Origin: Truepera sp. bin119
GTDB lineage: Bacteria > Deinococcota > Deinococci > Deinococcales > Trueperaceae
Direction: 5' to 3'
Assembly (NCBI GenBank): GCA_002239005.1
Contig: MPNL01000016.1
Coordinates: forward strand, 1 to 62,429
DNA: 62,429 bases
Part shown: in pieces, positions 28,658 through 37,018 of the stretch
Layout: the number at the start of each line of letters is the position of its first letter
How positions within the stretch are numbered: the stretch's first letter is position 1
Made by a program: the position numbers and the translations under genes
Notes under the pieces: generated by a model
The model's database searches: none
What the model was told of the DNA's origin: nothing
What the model saw: only the letters and a program-made list of their open reading frames with translations

Positions 28658-29368
28658 ATGGCTGGCGAGCGGATTCTGGTGATCGAGGACGACCGCGACA
28701 TCGCCCACCTCACCGCGATCAACCTTTCGGACGCCGGGTACGAGGTCGAGACCACCGTCGACGGTACCTCGGGTCTCGAGTTGGCCCTCAGCGGGCGCTT
28801 CGAGTTGGTGGTGCTCGACCTGATGCTCCCCGGTGTCGACGGCCTCGAGATCTGCCGGCAGGTGAGGAGCGAGCGCCCCACCACCCTGGTCCTCATGCTG
28901 ACTGCGAAGACGAGTGAGGTCGACCGGGTTCTCGGTCTCGAGATCGGGGCTGACGACTACTTGAACAAACCGTTCAGCATGCGCGAGCTCCAGGCTCGTG
29001 TCAAGGCGCTCCTGCGCCGGAAGGCCCTCTTAAGTGCCGGCTCCCATGCGGAGGGCGAGACGGTCATCGAGATCGGCGATCTTCTCATAGACGTAGCTGC
29101 TCGCGAGGTAAAGCTGGCAGATGAGAATGTCAGGCTGACCGCCCGCGAGTTCGACCTTCTGGTCCAATTTGCCCTTAACCCCGGGCGAGTCTACACCCGA
29201 ACGCAGCTCCTCGACCTCGTTTGGGGCTACGGTTATGACGGATATGAGCACACGGTGAATTCGCATATTAACCGGCTCCGGGCCAAGATCGAACGCGATC
29301 CGGCCCACCCGGTGTATATCCAGACCGTGTGGGGGGTCGGCTACAAATTCGGGCCCCGGGAGGGCTGA
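28658..29368 (+). CDS. OmpR-family response regulator
   Basis: N-terminal receiver domain with the acidic pair EDD at 10-12, the phospho-acceptor Asp54 in VVLDLMLPG, and the conserved Lys in LNKPF. A C-terminal winged-helix OmpR/PhoB DNA-binding domain follows, including LTAREFDLLVQFA and VWGVGYKF. Length 236 is standard. The stop is immediately followed by the histidine kinase start, so they form a two-component operon. The regulon cannot be told from the sequence. Confidence 0.94.
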   Translation: MAGERILVIEDDRDIAHLTAINLSDAGYEVETTVDGTSGLELALSGRFELVVLDLMLPGVDGLEICRQVRSERPTTLVLMLTAKTSEVDRVLGLEIGADDYLNKPFSMRELQARVKALLRRKALLSAGSHAEGETVIEIGDLLIDVAAREVKLADENVRLTAREFDLLVQFALNPGRVYTRTQLLDLVWGYGYDGYEHTVNSHINRLRAKIERDPAHPVYIQTVWGVGYKFGPREG

Positions 29369-30823
29369 GTGGCGCGAACCCTCCACGGTCGCCTGCTACT
29401 GGTGCTTGCAGGATTGCTGGTACCGATGGGTGTCCTATTCGTAGCGATCACCCTGGCCTCGGCGCGCGGCTACTATCAGGAGATCACCCAGGAACAGAAC
29501 GCTGGCTTGGCGGCCTCGCTGGTCGAGCAGAGCGACATCATGCTCGGCTCGACCGTGGATCAGGAGAAGCTCAAGAGCCTTACCGAGATGCTCGCCATGA
29601 CCAACCCGAACGTAGAGATCTACGTGCTGGACGAGGATGGGGCGATTCTGGGCAGTGGGACGACGGATACTCGGCTCCTCGCCGACACAGTGGCGTTGGG
29701 CGCCATCGAGACATTCCTGGCAGGTGGGAGTTTCCCGCTGCGCGGCACCGACCCGCGGCGTCGCCAGCGGACCATCTTCTCGGCAGCGCGGCTCGCCGGG
29801 GGTCTAGGCTACCTCTACGTCGTGCTGACAAATGAGGTGCAGACCTCGTTCATCCGCAACGTGCAGACCAGTACGGTGCTGAGGTTAAGCCTCTGGGGGA
29901 GTGGAGTGCTCCTCACCATCCTGCTCCTGGGAGGTTCCCTCGGGTTTGCTCTGCTCACCCGTCGGCTGCGTCGGCTCAGGGCGGCTATGACCGCCTTCGA
30001 GCGGAGCGATCTTGAGACCGTGGAGATGCCGCTCGCTCCGGTTCGGTGCTCTTCAGACGAACTCGACGAAGTGCAGAATATCTTTCTGAGGATGGTCGAC
30101 CGCATCCGCAGGCAGGTCGGCGCTCTTCGTTGGGCCGATGATCAGCGCAGGGAGTTGGTGACCAACATCTCTCACGACCTGCGCACGCCGCTGGCAGCGC
30201 TCCAGGGATACCTGGAGACGCTGCAGATCAAGCACGACTCCCTAACCACAGCCGAACAGGCCAACTACCTCTCTGCGGCTCGGCAACATGGTGAGCGGCT
30301 TGACAGGCTTATCGCCCAACTGTTCGAGCTATCGAGGCTCGATGCCGAGGCCCTGCCCCAGATCGAATCGTTCCCGCTCCAGGAGCTAGCCCACGACGTG
30401 ATCCAGAAGTTCAGGATCCCGGCCGAGGTGAAGGGTGTGGCTCTGGAGGTGTTTGGACCTACAGATCTTCCCTTCGTGATCGGGGATCTGGGACTGATCG
30501 AGAGGGCACTGACGAACCTGATCGACAACGCCATTCGCCATACCCCGGCGGGGGGGACTGTTACCCTGCGCCTGGAGCCGACCGGCGAGCGAACGATCCG
30601 CGTGATGGTGGCCGACACGGGGGAGGGCATCCGATCCGATGCCCTGCCGCGCATCTTCGAGCGCTTCTATCAGGTCCCGTCAGCCGAACGACCCCGGGGC
30701 GGCTCCGGGTTGGGGTTGGCCATCGTCAAACGGATCATCGAGTTGCACGGATCCTCCATCGAGGTGGAGAGTCGACCGGACAAGGGGGCGCGCTTCTGGT
30801 TCGAACTGGCGCCATCGGCCTAG
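29369..30823 (+). CDS. Sensor histidine kinase
   Basis: Membrane sensor paired with the OmpR-type regulator just upstream. It has an N-terminal membrane segment (about 7-30), an extracytoplasmic sensor loop of about 135 residues, a second membrane segment near 170-195, a HAMP region, and a HisKA domain with the phospho-acceptor His269 in ISHDLRTPL. The catalytic domain has N box NLIDNAIRHT, G1 ADTGEGI, F box RIFERFYQ and G2 GSGLGLAIV. All catalytic features are intact. Start codon GTG. Confidence 0.94.
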   Translation: MARTLHGRLLLVLAGLLVPMGVLFVAITLASARGYYQEITQEQNAGLAASLVEQSDIMLGSTVDQEKLKSLTEMLAMTNPNVEIYVLDEDGAILGSGTTDTRLLADTVALGAIETFLAGGSFPLRGTDPRRRQRTIFSAARLAGGLGYLYVVLTNEVQTSFIRNVQTSTVLRLSLWGSGVLLTILLLGGSLGFALLTRRLRRLRAAMTAFERSDLETVEMPLAPVRCSSDELDEVQNIFLRMVDRIRRQVGALRWADDQRRELVTNISHDLRTPLAALQGYLETLQIKHDSLTTAEQANYLSAARQHGERLDRLIAQLFELSRLDAEALPQIESFPLQELAHDVIQKFRIPAEVKGVALEVFGPTDLPFVIGDLGLIERALTNLIDNAIRHTPAGGTVTLRLEPTGERTIRVMVADTGEGIRSDALPRIFERFYQVPSAERPRGGSGLGLAIVKRIIELHGSSIEVESRPDKGARFWFELAPSA

Positions 30824-30839
30824 TCGGGGAGCGGGCAGC

Positions 30840-31289
30840 CTACAGTTCGTCCGTGTCGTACCAGAGCGTCACCGGGCCCATATTGACGAGTTCGACCTCC
30901 ATCTCCGTGCCGAAGTGGCCACTCGCTACCTCGAAGCCCAACGCTTCGAACTCGGCTATAAATTCGTGATACAGAGCCTCTGCCCTCTCCGGTGCGGCCG
31001 CCTTGGAGAAGCCTGGACGATTCCCCCTTTTTAGATCGGCGAACAGGGTGAATTGGCTCACGACGAGGACCGCTCCACTGAAGGCCTCGAGGTCGCGGTT
31101 CATGAGGCCCCGCTCGTCTGGGAAGATGCGCGCTCTGGCGATCTTTGTCGCCAGCCTCGTGACCTCCTCCTTCCCGTCAGCGGGGCCGACTCCGAGGAGG
31201 ATTAGCAGCCCCGGTCCTATCCGGCTCACCCGTTCACCAGCGACCCGGATTTCGGCCCGGGCGACCCGTTGCACGAGCGCGCGCATCAT
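30840..31289 (-). CDS. dtd: D-aminoacyl-tRNA deacylase
   Basis: Removes D-amino acids (and misacylated Gly) from tRNA. The two cross-subunit motifs are present: SQFTLFAD and, at the C-terminus, GPVTLWYD (usual form NxGPVT). The N-terminus MRALVQRVARAEIRVAG is canonical. Length 149 is normal. It is convergent with the histidine kinase gene. Confidence 0.95.
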   Translation of the reverse strand: MMRALVQRVARAEIRVAGERVSRIGPGLLILLGVGPADGKEEVTRLATKIARARIFPDERGLMNRDLEAFSGAVLVVSQFTLFADLKRGNRPGFSKAAAPERAEALYHEFIAEFEALGFEVASGHFGTEMEVELVNMGPVTLWYDTDEL

Positions 31290-31369
31290 CCCCTCTTAGG
31301 CGTGGGCTCGCGCGACCGTCGCAGTCGTGCGCTGTCCAGATCTGCTCGCTGCACTACGCTTCCGTCCGA

Positions 31370-31990
31370 CTAAAACAGTCCACCCTGGCGCGAGGTGTCG
31401 ATCACCGGTTGCTGATTCGCTCCCTTGGAGCCGAGTTCGTCAAGGCGCGCTTTGAGCACCTTCATATCCTCCCACATCTGCCATTTGGAGCTGCCCCGCT
31501 CGCGGCTCGGATTCCGCAGCAGGTAGGCGGGGTGGTAGAGGGGGAAGATGGCGATGCCGCGCCACTCGTACCAGTGGCCGTGGGTACGGGTAATACCTTC
31601 ACGCGTCTGTAGAAAGTGCTGAGTGGGGACGTTGCCCAGGGTGGCGATGATCTGCGGCCGAATCAGCCGGATCTGTTCCATCAGGACCGGTTCGCTGGCC
31701 GCGATCTCTTCGGGCTTGGGGTTTCGGTTTCCGGGTGGGCGGAACTTCACCATATTGGTAATGTAGATGTCATTCCGCTCGATGGTAACGCTCTCGAGGA
31801 TCCTGTCGAGGAGCTGTCCGGCTCGACCCACGAACGGGCGCCCGCTAAGATCTTCCTCTTCACCGGGCCCCTCACCGATGATCATGAGGTCGGCGTCGGG
31901 ATCGCCCTCCCCGAAGACGAGGTTATCGCTCAGTTCGGCGAGCGCAGTGGGCTTGTGAGCAGCCAGGCGTTCGAGTTCGTCCAGGGTCAC
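31370..31990 (-). CDS. Family 4-like uracil-DNA glycosylase lacking cluster cysteines
   Basis: Base-excision enzyme of the family 4 UDG type: motif 1 is GEGPGEEEDLSGRPFVG, followed by NMVKFRPPGNRNPKPEEI and, near the end, HPAYLLR. Family 4 enzymes bind a 4Fe-4S cluster through four cysteines, two near the N-terminus and two around the KCRPP segment. Here these read KFRPP and AASEP, and the 206-residue protein contains no cysteine at all. The active-site motifs are intact, so a cluster-free glycosylase is plausible. Confidence 0.85.
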   Translation of the reverse strand: MTLDELERLAAHKPTALAELSDNLVFGEGDPDADLMIIGEGPGEEEDLSGRPFVGRAGQLLDRILESVTIERNDIYITNMVKFRPPGNRNPKPEEIAASEPVLMEQIRLIRPQIIATLGNVPTQHFLQTREGITRTHGHWYEWRGIAIFPLYHPAYLLRNPSRERGSSKWQMWEDMKVLKARLDELGSKGANQQPVIDTSRQGGLF

Positions 31991-32046
31991 GGATCACACC
32001 TTACCAGGGCGGCTAGGCCCCAGGTGCACAGGTAGCGAAGTTGTCG

Positions 32047-32415
32047 TTAGTTGAGCGGTGTGCGTAGGCTACGGACCTCGCGGCGGACCTTGGGTTCGAG
32101 GCCGACCATGAGGAAGAAATTCTCTAGGGCGTTCTCACGCCCTTTGATATCGGTGTGCTGTGCGATGTCGGGGCCGGAGACGAAAGGCAGGTCCTGGTAC
32201 ATTCGCAACGCCTCCCGCACAACATCGGCCGGACTCCTGGTCTCAGCGACCGCTGTGAGGTCGGCATAGATTCCGCGGCGTGCTTCAGCGTGCCTTCGGA
32301 AGGCTTCGGGGTTATCGGTCTCGGTGGAGCGCAACAGATCGTCCTTGGCGATTCGTCGGTAGTGCTTAAGACCTCGAATAATCTCCTCCGAGCTGAGAAC
32401 CACGTTTACGTCCAT
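32047..32415 (-). CDS. Hypothetical protein
   Basis: A 122-residue charged, helical protein starting MDVNVVLSSEEIIRGLKHYRRIAKDDL. I do not recognise the family. I choose the ATG at 32415 because GGAGAGGGAG lies just upstream, although the frame is open to 32526 without family-like sequence. It sits 56 bp from the UDG start on the same strand and may be cotranscribed with it. Confidence 0.55.
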   Translation of the reverse strand: MDVNVVLSSEEIIRGLKHYRRIAKDDLLRSTETDNPEAFRRHAEARRGIYADLTAVAETRSPADVVREALRMYQDLPFVSGPDIAQHTDIKGRENALENFFLMVGLEPKVRREVRSLRTPLN

Positions 32416-32639
32416 CTTCACTCCCTCTCCGCCCGAGTCGACCGGTCCGGTCGTTGCGGCCACAGCAGCTAAATCCGGGGGCACAGGACCGCGATGAGGA
32501 GGTGACCCCCATTCCGGGTCTATCATACGGTAAATGGGTATGGCAGGTCACGCCTTACAGGGGTTGGAGAGGGATGAGAAGCCCAGGGTCCAGACGGGAC
32601 TCTAAGGAGGGCTGCTCGCGACATGCTCTGCAACGGTTC

Positions 32640-32662
32640 CGAGCCTGCCGTTATCAGGCTCG
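32640..32662. terminator. Stem-loop, terminator-like
   Basis: A perfect 8-bp stem CGAGCCTG/CAGGCTCG with a 7-base loop. On the plus strand it is followed by CTTCTGTCGTT, only moderately T-rich. It lies about 85 bp past the 3' end of the minus-strand gene candidate at 32746, in an otherwise featureless gap. Confidence 0.35.
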
Positions 32663-32745
32663 CTTCTGTCGTTGCCTAGCAGGGTGCTTTACCGTCCGCT
32701 TTTCAGCGCGGCTCTAGAGATCGTTTGGGCGGTGATGGAATCCGA

Positions 32746-33003
32746 CTAGTCGACCAGGTGGGCGAGCAGGAAACACAAGATCAGGCTGGCCGTGTGGGTG
32801 GCTAGCGCTCCGCGCCAGGTCCCCGGCCTGATCCACAGCATAGTGATTGTGCTGAGGATGAGTTGACTCGCCCCAAGGGGACCGACCCAGGGGAGCCCTG
32901 TCCGCTCTAGTGCACGTTGCGTAAGGTCGTGAGCCAGCAATACTCCCCAGATCGGTGTCTGCATAAGGAGCAAGATGTAGTGGCGAGGAACCCAGACCGA
33001 CAC
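32746..33003 (-). CDS. Possible small membrane protein
   Basis: The frame encodes about 85 residues with three hydrophobic segments (HYILLLMQTPIWGVLLAH, GASQLILSTITMLWI, HTASLILCFLLAHLV). The amphipathic pattern looks natural rather than random. The GTG at 33003 is a guess; the frame continues upstream into sequence without membrane character. No homology recognised. Confidence 0.35.
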   Translation of the reverse strand: MSVWVPRHYILLLMQTPIWGVLLAHDLTQRALERTGLPWVGPLGASQLILSTITMLWIRPGTWRGALATHTASLILCFLLAHLVD

Positions 33004-33476
33004 GGTCTCATGATGCGCGTGTCCGGGCCGGGTGCACAGGGAAAAACTCACACTCTGGGCCCTTTGGAGTGGGGAGACACTTCTGCGGATCCTTCCAGGG
33101 CACTCTTGGTACCGGCTCCGGGCGGGCGCCCACTCGCAATGCCCGCCGCCGGCGAGTGTGCGCAGTGCCAAAGGTTGAAAGCCCCCGGGCTTTAACGCCC
33201 TCTTACCCGGCAGGCTACGGTCGGCGGAGTTGGTGTGCCCGGTGCGGGCCGCTTTCAGCGCATCGCCAGTTCCTGAGTTGTCCTGCTGCGCAAGGGGGTC
33301 GAGGCGGGGTAGCGACTATGATACTGTTAACATTCGATTGGGAGGGTGTCCCTACCAGGGTTCTGGAAAGGTTGCATCCTCAAGCTTTCCGACTCGCTAG
33401 GCAAAGCCCCTGCCGCGGTCGGGATCTCTGCGGACCGAGGGGCTGCGCGGACGCGGTTCGGGGGAGGGTGGAACCG

Positions 33477-34199
33477 GTGCGGGAGCGAGGGCAGAATAGA
33501 GCGGTTCTGATCAGTGGGGCGAGCCACGGCCTCGGACTCGCTATCGCCCGACACTTTGCCTCGTCTGGAGCCAGGCTGATCTGTCTGGCCCGCGATGAGA
33601 CCCGCCTCGAGACCGCGACCTCGGATCTGGTAGAGCGGGGAGCGTCGGTGCTACGGATCGCCTGCGACATAGCTGATTCAGGTCAGGTCGCCTCCGCACT
33701 GGAGGTGGCCGAAGGCTTCACCGATCGGCTGGATCTGCTGATCAATAATGCCGGTATCCCGGCCCCGCGTACCCTCCCTGAGACGGGGGTCGAGGACTGG
33801 AATCGGGTGGTCGGTACGAACCTGTCCGGGGCGTTCTATCTGACTCGGGCCTTCTGGCCTCTGCTCACGGCGAGTGCCTCACCCTACGTCATCACCATCT
33901 CCGGGACCGCCGGCTTGCGCGGGAGCGCGAGCCCGGCCTATGGCGCTGCCAAGTTCGGCCTTGCCGGGTTGTCGAGTGCGATCGCCGCTGCGGGAAAGGA
34001 GCATGGACTCAGGTCTACCATCCTCTACCCCGGCAGTATGGACACCGGCTGGCGTGGGGCACCGATCGGAGAGAAGCCGCTTACCGAGACGATGGATCCT
34101 GCAGAGGTCGCCAGGTTCATCGCCTACCTGGTAGATACCCCGCCGCAGTTCGTGCTGAACGAGGCGGTGCTGAATCCGTCGGGGAGCAGCTGGTCGTGA
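33477..34199 (+). CDS. SDR-family oxidoreductase
   Basis: Short-chain dehydrogenase with NAD(P)-binding motif ISGASHGLGLAIA, structural NNAG, catalytic Ser in ITISGTAG, and the Tyr-Lys pair in AYGAAKFGLAGL. The frame is open much further upstream, but the GTG at 33477 has GGGGGAGG nine bases before it and gives a normal 240 residues. Substrate not predictable. The 300 bp upstream, past the membrane protein candidate, shows nothing recognisable. Confidence 0.85.
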   Translation: MRERGQNRAVLISGASHGLGLAIARHFASSGARLICLARDETRLETATSDLVERGASVLRIACDIADSGQVASALEVAEGFTDRLDLLINNAGIPAPRTLPETGVEDWNRVVGTNLSGAFYLTRAFWPLLTASASPYVITISGTAGLRGSASPAYGAAKFGLAGLSSAIAAAGKEHGLRSTILYPGSMDTGWRGAPIGEKPLTETMDPAEVARFIAYLVDTPPQFVLNEAVLNPSGSSWS

Positions 34200-34349
34200 C
34201 GGGGATCCGACGGCTGGCCCTAGACGTGAGGCAGTTCTGGTGACCGGCGCCGACGGCCCCTCTGGGGGCCTGCCCGCATCGGGAAAGCGCCTCTGGGCAC
34301 TTCGGTACCTCGGTGCAGGTCCCCACTGGGTCGATCATCCTCTTGGCCT

Positions 34350-34591
34350 ATGGTCGCCACCACTATGCTAACGGAGGTAGCACTGAGCTTCCTGGTCCTC
34401 GGAGTTTAGCCACTCACGGTCACCTGGGGTCTGATGCGGTCAGATGGTAGGGGGTACCTCGGCAGTGCCTGGTGGATATCGGCCTTTCCCGGGGTCGCCA
34501 TTGCATCAGACAGTTCTGGGGGTGGTATTCCTGGGTGATGCAGGAGCCACTCGACCCAGGGCTGTGCGGTCGCTGGAAGGAAAGGGGGTAG
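34350..34591 (+). pseudogene. DppC/OppC-type permease 3' remnant
   Basis: Three frames read in turn reconstruct the C-terminus of a dipeptide/oligopeptide ABC permease. Frame one gives MLTEVALSFLVLGV, an amber, then WGLMRSDGRGYLGSAWW and ISAFPGVAIA. A shift near 34508 gives TVLGVVFLGDAGA, and another near 34540 gives QEPLDPGLCGR before a stop. Functional relatives read LTEAALSFLGLGVQPP, WGLML, FPGLAI, LLGDGLRDALDPR. The TAG at 34407-34409 replaces the conserved Gln of LGVQ. The N-terminal three quarters are gone. It precedes the catabolic operon, so a transporter has probably been lost. Confidence 0.75.
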
Positions 34592-34655
34592 TGCCCGCGG
34601 GGGTGGGCGGAGTGGGAGTCGGGACTTTAACTGCGAGGGAGGTTCGGCAGAACGT

Positions 34656-35723
34656 ATGAGGCAGACCACAAAAGGGAGGATTCTTGCGGGGCACGGAGCC
34701 AACACGCTGCTGCGAACCCCGATCATCGCGCCGGTCCCCGCAGGTCCTGGCGATCTCCGTTGCGATCAGCCTACGGCTGCGCTCCCGGCCGCGGCCCTCG
34801 AGGGGACCATCGGTGCACTCGAACAGGGGCAGACCCACTACGTCGATGTTCCTGGCATCTTGCCTCTCCGCGAGGCGATCGCGGCTGGACTCGGAGCGGA
34901 CTACCGGGCCGATGCCGTCGTGGTGACAGCCAGCGTCCAGGAGGCGAGGTTCCTGACGTTGCAGGTCCTGGGCCAGGACTCTGGGCCCCTGGCACTTCCC
35001 AGCGTCGTCCACCCCGGAGTGCGCAAGGCGTTGGGCGTCCGGCCACTCGTGCATCGGTGGCTGGAGGTCGGGGACAGCGCCCGATTGCTGCCCTCGGTGG
35101 CGGCGGTTGGGGCGGCACTGGCCTCCGGTGTAAAATGCATCTTTCTTGAGTCGCCTAGTCGCCTGACCGGCGCGGTCTATGACGCGGCAGAGGTCGAGCA
35201 CCTCAGTCGACTGGTTATGGAGCATAGCGCCCTCGTCGTCTGGGATCAGGGCCTCTCGCAGTGGACCGCCTCTGGTGCCTCGCTCGAGGCCCTCGGCGCC
35301 GGTGCCGAGCGGGTGACGCTGATCGGCGAGGTGTTTCCGGGTGTGGGGCTCGAGGGTCTGGCGATCGGCTTTATCGCCACGAGCGGGGCTTACGCGGCGA
35401 GCCTCGCCTCAGTGAAACAGATCGTCGCCATCTGCACCTCCACCGCGAGCCAGTACGCCGCGTTGGGGGTGGATGAGAGCTACGCTGCACGCCGTGACGA
35501 GATCGAGCGTGAGCTTCGGGAGCGGCGCTCCCGGCTGCTGGAGTGGCTCGAGTCGATCGGGGCCCAGGTCCTCGAGGGCGGGGCGGCCAACTTGGTGGCT
35601 GTCAGGCGCACCGACGCCGTGTCGGCTGCTCTGCAGGAGCGGGGTCTGGCGGCAGCCGAAGGGACGGCCTTCGGCGCCCCCGACGTTCTGCGACTGGCCG
35701 TCGCCGGCGAGGTGCTGCAGTGA
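34656..35723 (+). CDS. Aminotransferase class I/II-like pseudoenzyme
   Basis: Same fold and partial similarity to the aminotransferase immediately downstream (shared ILPLREAIA at 68-76; matching order of segments), but the PLP-binding residues are changed. The Schiff-base Lys is Glu225 in TLIGEVFPGVGLEGLAIGF, where the active neighbour has LSKSYAMTGWRTGW. The Asn of SPNNP is lost (SPSRLTG). The PLP-ring Asp is kept (WDQG). The frame is intact for 355 codons, with codon use like its neighbours, so the gene seems maintained. A non-catalytic or heteromeric partner role is inference; early decay is the alternative. Confidence 0.7.
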   Translation: MRQTTKGRILAGHGANTLLRTPIIAPVPAGPGDLRCDQPTAALPAAALEGTIGALEQGQTHYVDVPGILPLREAIAAGLGADYRADAVVVTASVQEARFLTLQVLGQDSGPLALPSVVHPGVRKALGVRPLVHRWLEVGDSARLLPSVAAVGAALASGVKCIFLESPSRLTGAVYDAAEVEHLSRLVMEHSALVVWDQGLSQWTASGASLEALGAGAERVTLIGEVFPGVGLEGLAIGFIATSGAYAASLASVKQIVAICTSTASQYAALGVDESYAARRDEIERELRERRSRLLEWLESIGAQVLEGGAANLVAVRRTDAVSAALQERGLAAAEGTAFGAPDVLRLAVAGEVLQ

Positions 35724-35778
35724 CAGCCGCTTGCAGCCAGAGGGAGTTGGGCCCCGGACCCGTCGTTGGGGGAATCGC

Positions 35779-36933
35779 ATGACCCAAGAGAGACGCGGCA
35801 CCGAGGTGTTTTACGACCTGATCGTGCAGGCCCAGGGGTACGACGACGCCATCGTGCTTGGCCGTGGCGACCCCGATTTCGATACGCCGGCCCACATCAT
35901 CGCTGCAGCCGAGGAGGCTATGGAGCACAGGCTCGGGGAGCCCTCCCCACCCGAGGGCATCTTGCCGCTGCGGGAGGCTATCGCTGAGCGGGTCGAGCGG
36001 GTCAACGATGCGGTGTTCGACCCCGAGACCGAGATCGTGTTCACCAACGGCGGGCAGGAGGCACTCTTCCTGATGGTGGTGGCGGCCATCGCTGAGGGCG
36101 ATCGTCTGCTGGTCCCTGAGCCCAACTACAATACCTACAAGGACTCGGTGGCGTTCGCCCGGGGCGGGATCGTCGGCATGCCCACCTACCCGCAGGAGGC
36201 GTTCCGGGTCGATCCCGAGCGGGTGCGGCGGACGCTGATCTCGGGGGTCCGAGCCCTCCTTCTGGTGTCGCCCAACAATCCTGCCGCCAGCGTGATCTCG
36301 CGCGAAGATCAGCAGGAGTTGATCGCCATAGCCCAGGAGCACGATCTGCTGATCCTCGCCGACGACATCTATGACCTCCTCGTGTACGACGACTTCAGTC
36401 ACACTAGCCCCGCTGCGCTTCGCGGCGGCAAGGAGCGCACGCTTACCCTGAACGCACTGTCGAAGTCCTACGCCATGACCGGCTGGCGCACCGGTTGGGT
36501 GACCGGCCCGGCCGACCTCATGGTCAGGGTTCGGGATCTCAAGGCTGCCATCTCGGGACCGAACTCGATCGTGTCTCAGTATGCCGCTCTGGCGGCCCTC
36601 ACCGGTCCCCAGGAGGAGATGCACGCTATGCAGGGGGCCTACCAGAGGCGGCGCCGCATCGTCCTCGATCACCTCGACGCCATGGGATTCTCCTACGGCG
36701 TCCCTCAGGGGGGGCAGTTCGTCTTCGTCGATGTCAGCCATACGGGCATGAGCTCCATCGAGCTCTCGCAGAGGATGCTCGACGAGGCGCACGTGCTCGC
36801 CTACCCCGGCGGCGCCTTCTATGAGGGGATGGATGACTTCCTTCGCATCACCTTCCTGCAGCCGGAGGACAGGCTTCGCGACGGCCTCGGTCGTATGCAG
36901 CGGGTGATGGAAGCTCTCGGCGTAGGGGAGTAG
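35779..36933 (+). CDS. PLP-dependent aminotransferase class I/II
   Basis: Fold type I aminotransferase with the PLP-contact residues in order: Asn167 in SPNNPAAS, Asp195 and Tyr198 in LADDIYD, Lys229 in NALSKSYAMTGWRTGW, and the C-terminal substrate Arg in FLRITF. The 384-residue length fits. The frame is open upstream to 35473, overlapping the preceding gene in another frame, but family similarity starts at the ATG at 35779. The amino donor is not predictable. Sits 55 bp after its dead paralogue in a plus-strand operon. Confidence 0.9.
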   Translation: MTQERRGTEVFYDLIVQAQGYDDAIVLGRGDPDFDTPAHIIAAAEEAMEHRLGEPSPPEGILPLREAIAERVERVNDAVFDPETEIVFTNGGQEALFLMVVAAIAEGDRLLVPEPNYNTYKDSVAFARGGIVGMPTYPQEAFRVDPERVRRTLISGVRALLLVSPNNPAASVISREDQQELIAIAQEHDLLILADDIYDLLVYDDFSHTSPAALRGGKERTLTLNALSKSYAMTGWRTGWVTGPADLMVRVRDLKAAISGPNSIVSQYAALAALTGPQEEMHAMQGAYQRRRRIVLDHLDAMGFSYGVPQGGQFVFVDVSHTGMSSIELSQRMLDEAHVLAYPGGAFYEGMDDFLRITFLQPEDRLRDGLGRMQRVMEALGVGE

Positions 36934-37018
36934 CCGGAGATGTCGGGCGACCGGGCGAGCTGCTCGCTGAGCTGGAGCGGCTCCGAGCGGGGGAGATCTT
37001 GAGTGTTAGGGAGAGGCC

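Noticed and set aside
32746-33171. Full 141-codon version of the small membrane protein
   Set aside because: Residues before the GTG at 33003 have no membrane character and look like random translation; only the hydrophobic C-terminal part is listed, with low confidence.
33069-33476. N-terminal extension of the SDR gene
   Set aside because: The frame is open, but 136 extra residues have no similarity and the GTG at 33477 has a strong ribosome binding site.
35602-36792. 396-codon minus-strand open frame opposite the aminotransferase
   Set aside because: It is a mirror of the high-GC coding frame with no recognisable domain; the plus-strand gene has complete PLP motifs.
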